NCBI GenBank assembly: GCA_023386955.1
Contig: JAEWIS010000027.1
Location: 1 to 32,728, forward strand
Direction of reading: 5' to 3'
Origin: Bacillota bacterium
GTDB lineage: Bacteria; Bacillota; Bacilli; Paenibacillales; NBRC-103111
DNA: 32,728 bases
A program made the translations under genes and the position numbers. Below, one piece after another: positions 31,969 through 32,728 of this stretch. The notes below the pieces were generated by a model. It did not search any database, was not told the DNA's origin, and saw nothing but the letters and a program-made list of their open reading frames with translations. Numbering within the stretch: the stretch's first letter is position 1; every line of letters begins with the position of its first letter.

Positions 31969-32728
31969 TTGAATATCAGCCAATTGCTCCGCAGTGTGAT
32001 TGGAGACAGCCACGTATCCGATGCCAAAACCTTGGAGCTCAAGGTAGGCCAGATCGTGCGGGGGGTGGTGCTTCAGATGCTCTCCGAGCAGGATGCGTTG
32101 ATGAATATCGGCGGCGCCCATGTTCAGGCCCATCTGGAGGCGCCTCTGGCCAAGGGGCAGTCGGCGCTGCTTCAGGTCCAGCCGGAGTCTATGGCCGGGA
32201 AGGTTGTGCTGAAGCCTGTGGAGGTATCCCAGGTGCAGATCCCGGAGCCTTCGTTAGCCGAGCTGCTGAAAAGCTTCGACTTGAAGGACACTCCCGCCAA
32301 CCGAAGGGCGCTGCAGGACCTGCATCAGGCCAAGCTGCCGCTTACCCGGGAAAATGTTCAGAGCTACGCCGAAATGGCCGCCAGCCAGCCTGAAGGCGCG
32401 GCAGACGGCGAGTGGCGGCAATCTGCGCTATTGGCCATGAAACGGGGCCTGCCCTTGACCCAGGAGACGGTGGCTTCCCTGCACCGGACGGTTTTTGGGG
32501 GCGGGGTAAGCCGGACCATCGAGAATTTGGGCAGCCAGCTTGCCAGCTTCCTGGCCAATGATGCTCCAGATGCCGCTGTCAGTCCGGCTACCCGGCAGCT
32601 GATGGCGCAGGTGAAGCAGGCGCTGGAGGCCCTGCCCGCTATGCCGCAGGCTGCGGACGCTGGCGCAGCCCCTGCGCCGGGACCGCGCACCGCGGGCGAA
32701 GCCGCCCAAGCCGCGCACGCTGCCCGCG
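31969..32728 (+). CDS. YlqG/FliK-like protein, 5' part (cut by window end)
   Basis: An open frame starts at a TTG (31969) with AGGAAGGAGGGGG 5 nt upstream and runs to the window edge (253 codons without a stop). The predicted start is MNISQLLRSVIGDSHVSD. A compact beta-rich N-terminal domain follows (LELKVGQIVRGVVLQMLSE, then NIGGAHVQAHLEAPL and GQSALLQVQPE). The rest is helical and Ala/Gln/Pro-rich, with GAAPAPGPRTAGEAA near the end of the window. Position after rnhB matches Bacillus ylqG, whose product has been likened to flagellar hook-length control proteins. Function is uncertain, and the conserved C-terminal part is outside the window. Confidence 0.8.
   Translation, partial: MNISQLLRSVIGDSHVSDAKTLELKVGQIVRGVVLQMLSEQDALMNIGGAHVQAHLEAPLAKGQSALLQVQPESMAGKVVLKPVEVSQVQIPEPSLAELLKSFDLKDTPANRRALQDLHQAKLPLTRENVQSYAEMAASQPEGAADGEWRQSALLAMKRGLPLTQETVASLHRTVFGGGVSRTIENLGSQLASFLANDAPDAAVSPATRQLMAQVKQALEALPAMPQAADAGAAPAPGPRTAGEAAQAAHAAR

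Overview
The window looks like a piece of a Paenibacillaceae chromosome, most likely Paenibacillus or a close relative. The reasons are the fairly GC-rich coding sequence with strong AGGAGG-type ribosome binding sites, the Bacillota order ylxM-ffh-rpsP-khpA-rimM-trmD-rplS-lepB-rbgA-rnhB, the YesM/YesN-type two-component pair beside an LplB/LplC-type sugar ABC transporter, and several families of short intergenic repeats. The genus is an inference; no 16S gene is present.

Layout. Positions 1-740 hold the 3' end of a 23S rRNA gene, a spacer without tRNAs, a 5S rRNA and its terminator. The 5S tail plus terminator is present a second time 180 bp downstream. Positions 1322-14311 form a galactomannan-use locus. 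It has an AraC-type regulator divergent from a cytoplasmic GH36-type alpha-galactosidase, then a leftward cluster (read from high to low coordinates) of a secreted multidomain GH26 mannanase, two ABC permeases, a substrate-binding lipoprotein, a response regulator and a sensor kinase. The likely scheme is that the mannanase cuts galactomannan outside the cell, the transporter imports the oligosaccharides, and the alpha-galactosidase removes galactose side groups inside. A cre-like site overlaps the mannanase promoter. No ATPase or beta-mannosidase is in the window.

Positions 14453-18309 hold a phosphoketolase gene and, upstream on the same strand, a GntR/UTRA regulator. The 676-bp gap between them contains a promoter with an inverted repeat, a possible cre, a polypurine block and a palindromic repeat element. 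Next come a glutamine-dependent NAD synthetase, a DHA2-type drug exporter divergent from a TetR-type regulator, and a second MFS exporter convergent with that regulator. From 24692 to the end lies the SRP, ribosome maturation and secretion cluster, closing with the start of a YlqG/FliK-like gene cut by the window edge.

The genes are mostly conventional. The least explained material is between them: (1) two 185-bp elements at 1024-1208 and 17271-17455 with identical geometry, each made of two forward and two reverse copies of a 50-bp unit; (2) four direct copies of a TATATGAAATTTC core spaced 51-52 bp at 24506-24677; (3) a two-hairpin element of about 70 nt at 24692-24762 and again at 26732-26802, flanking ylxM-ffh, whose stems are kept by compensating base changes. 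No insertion sequence, prophage, CRISPR array or tRNA was seen.
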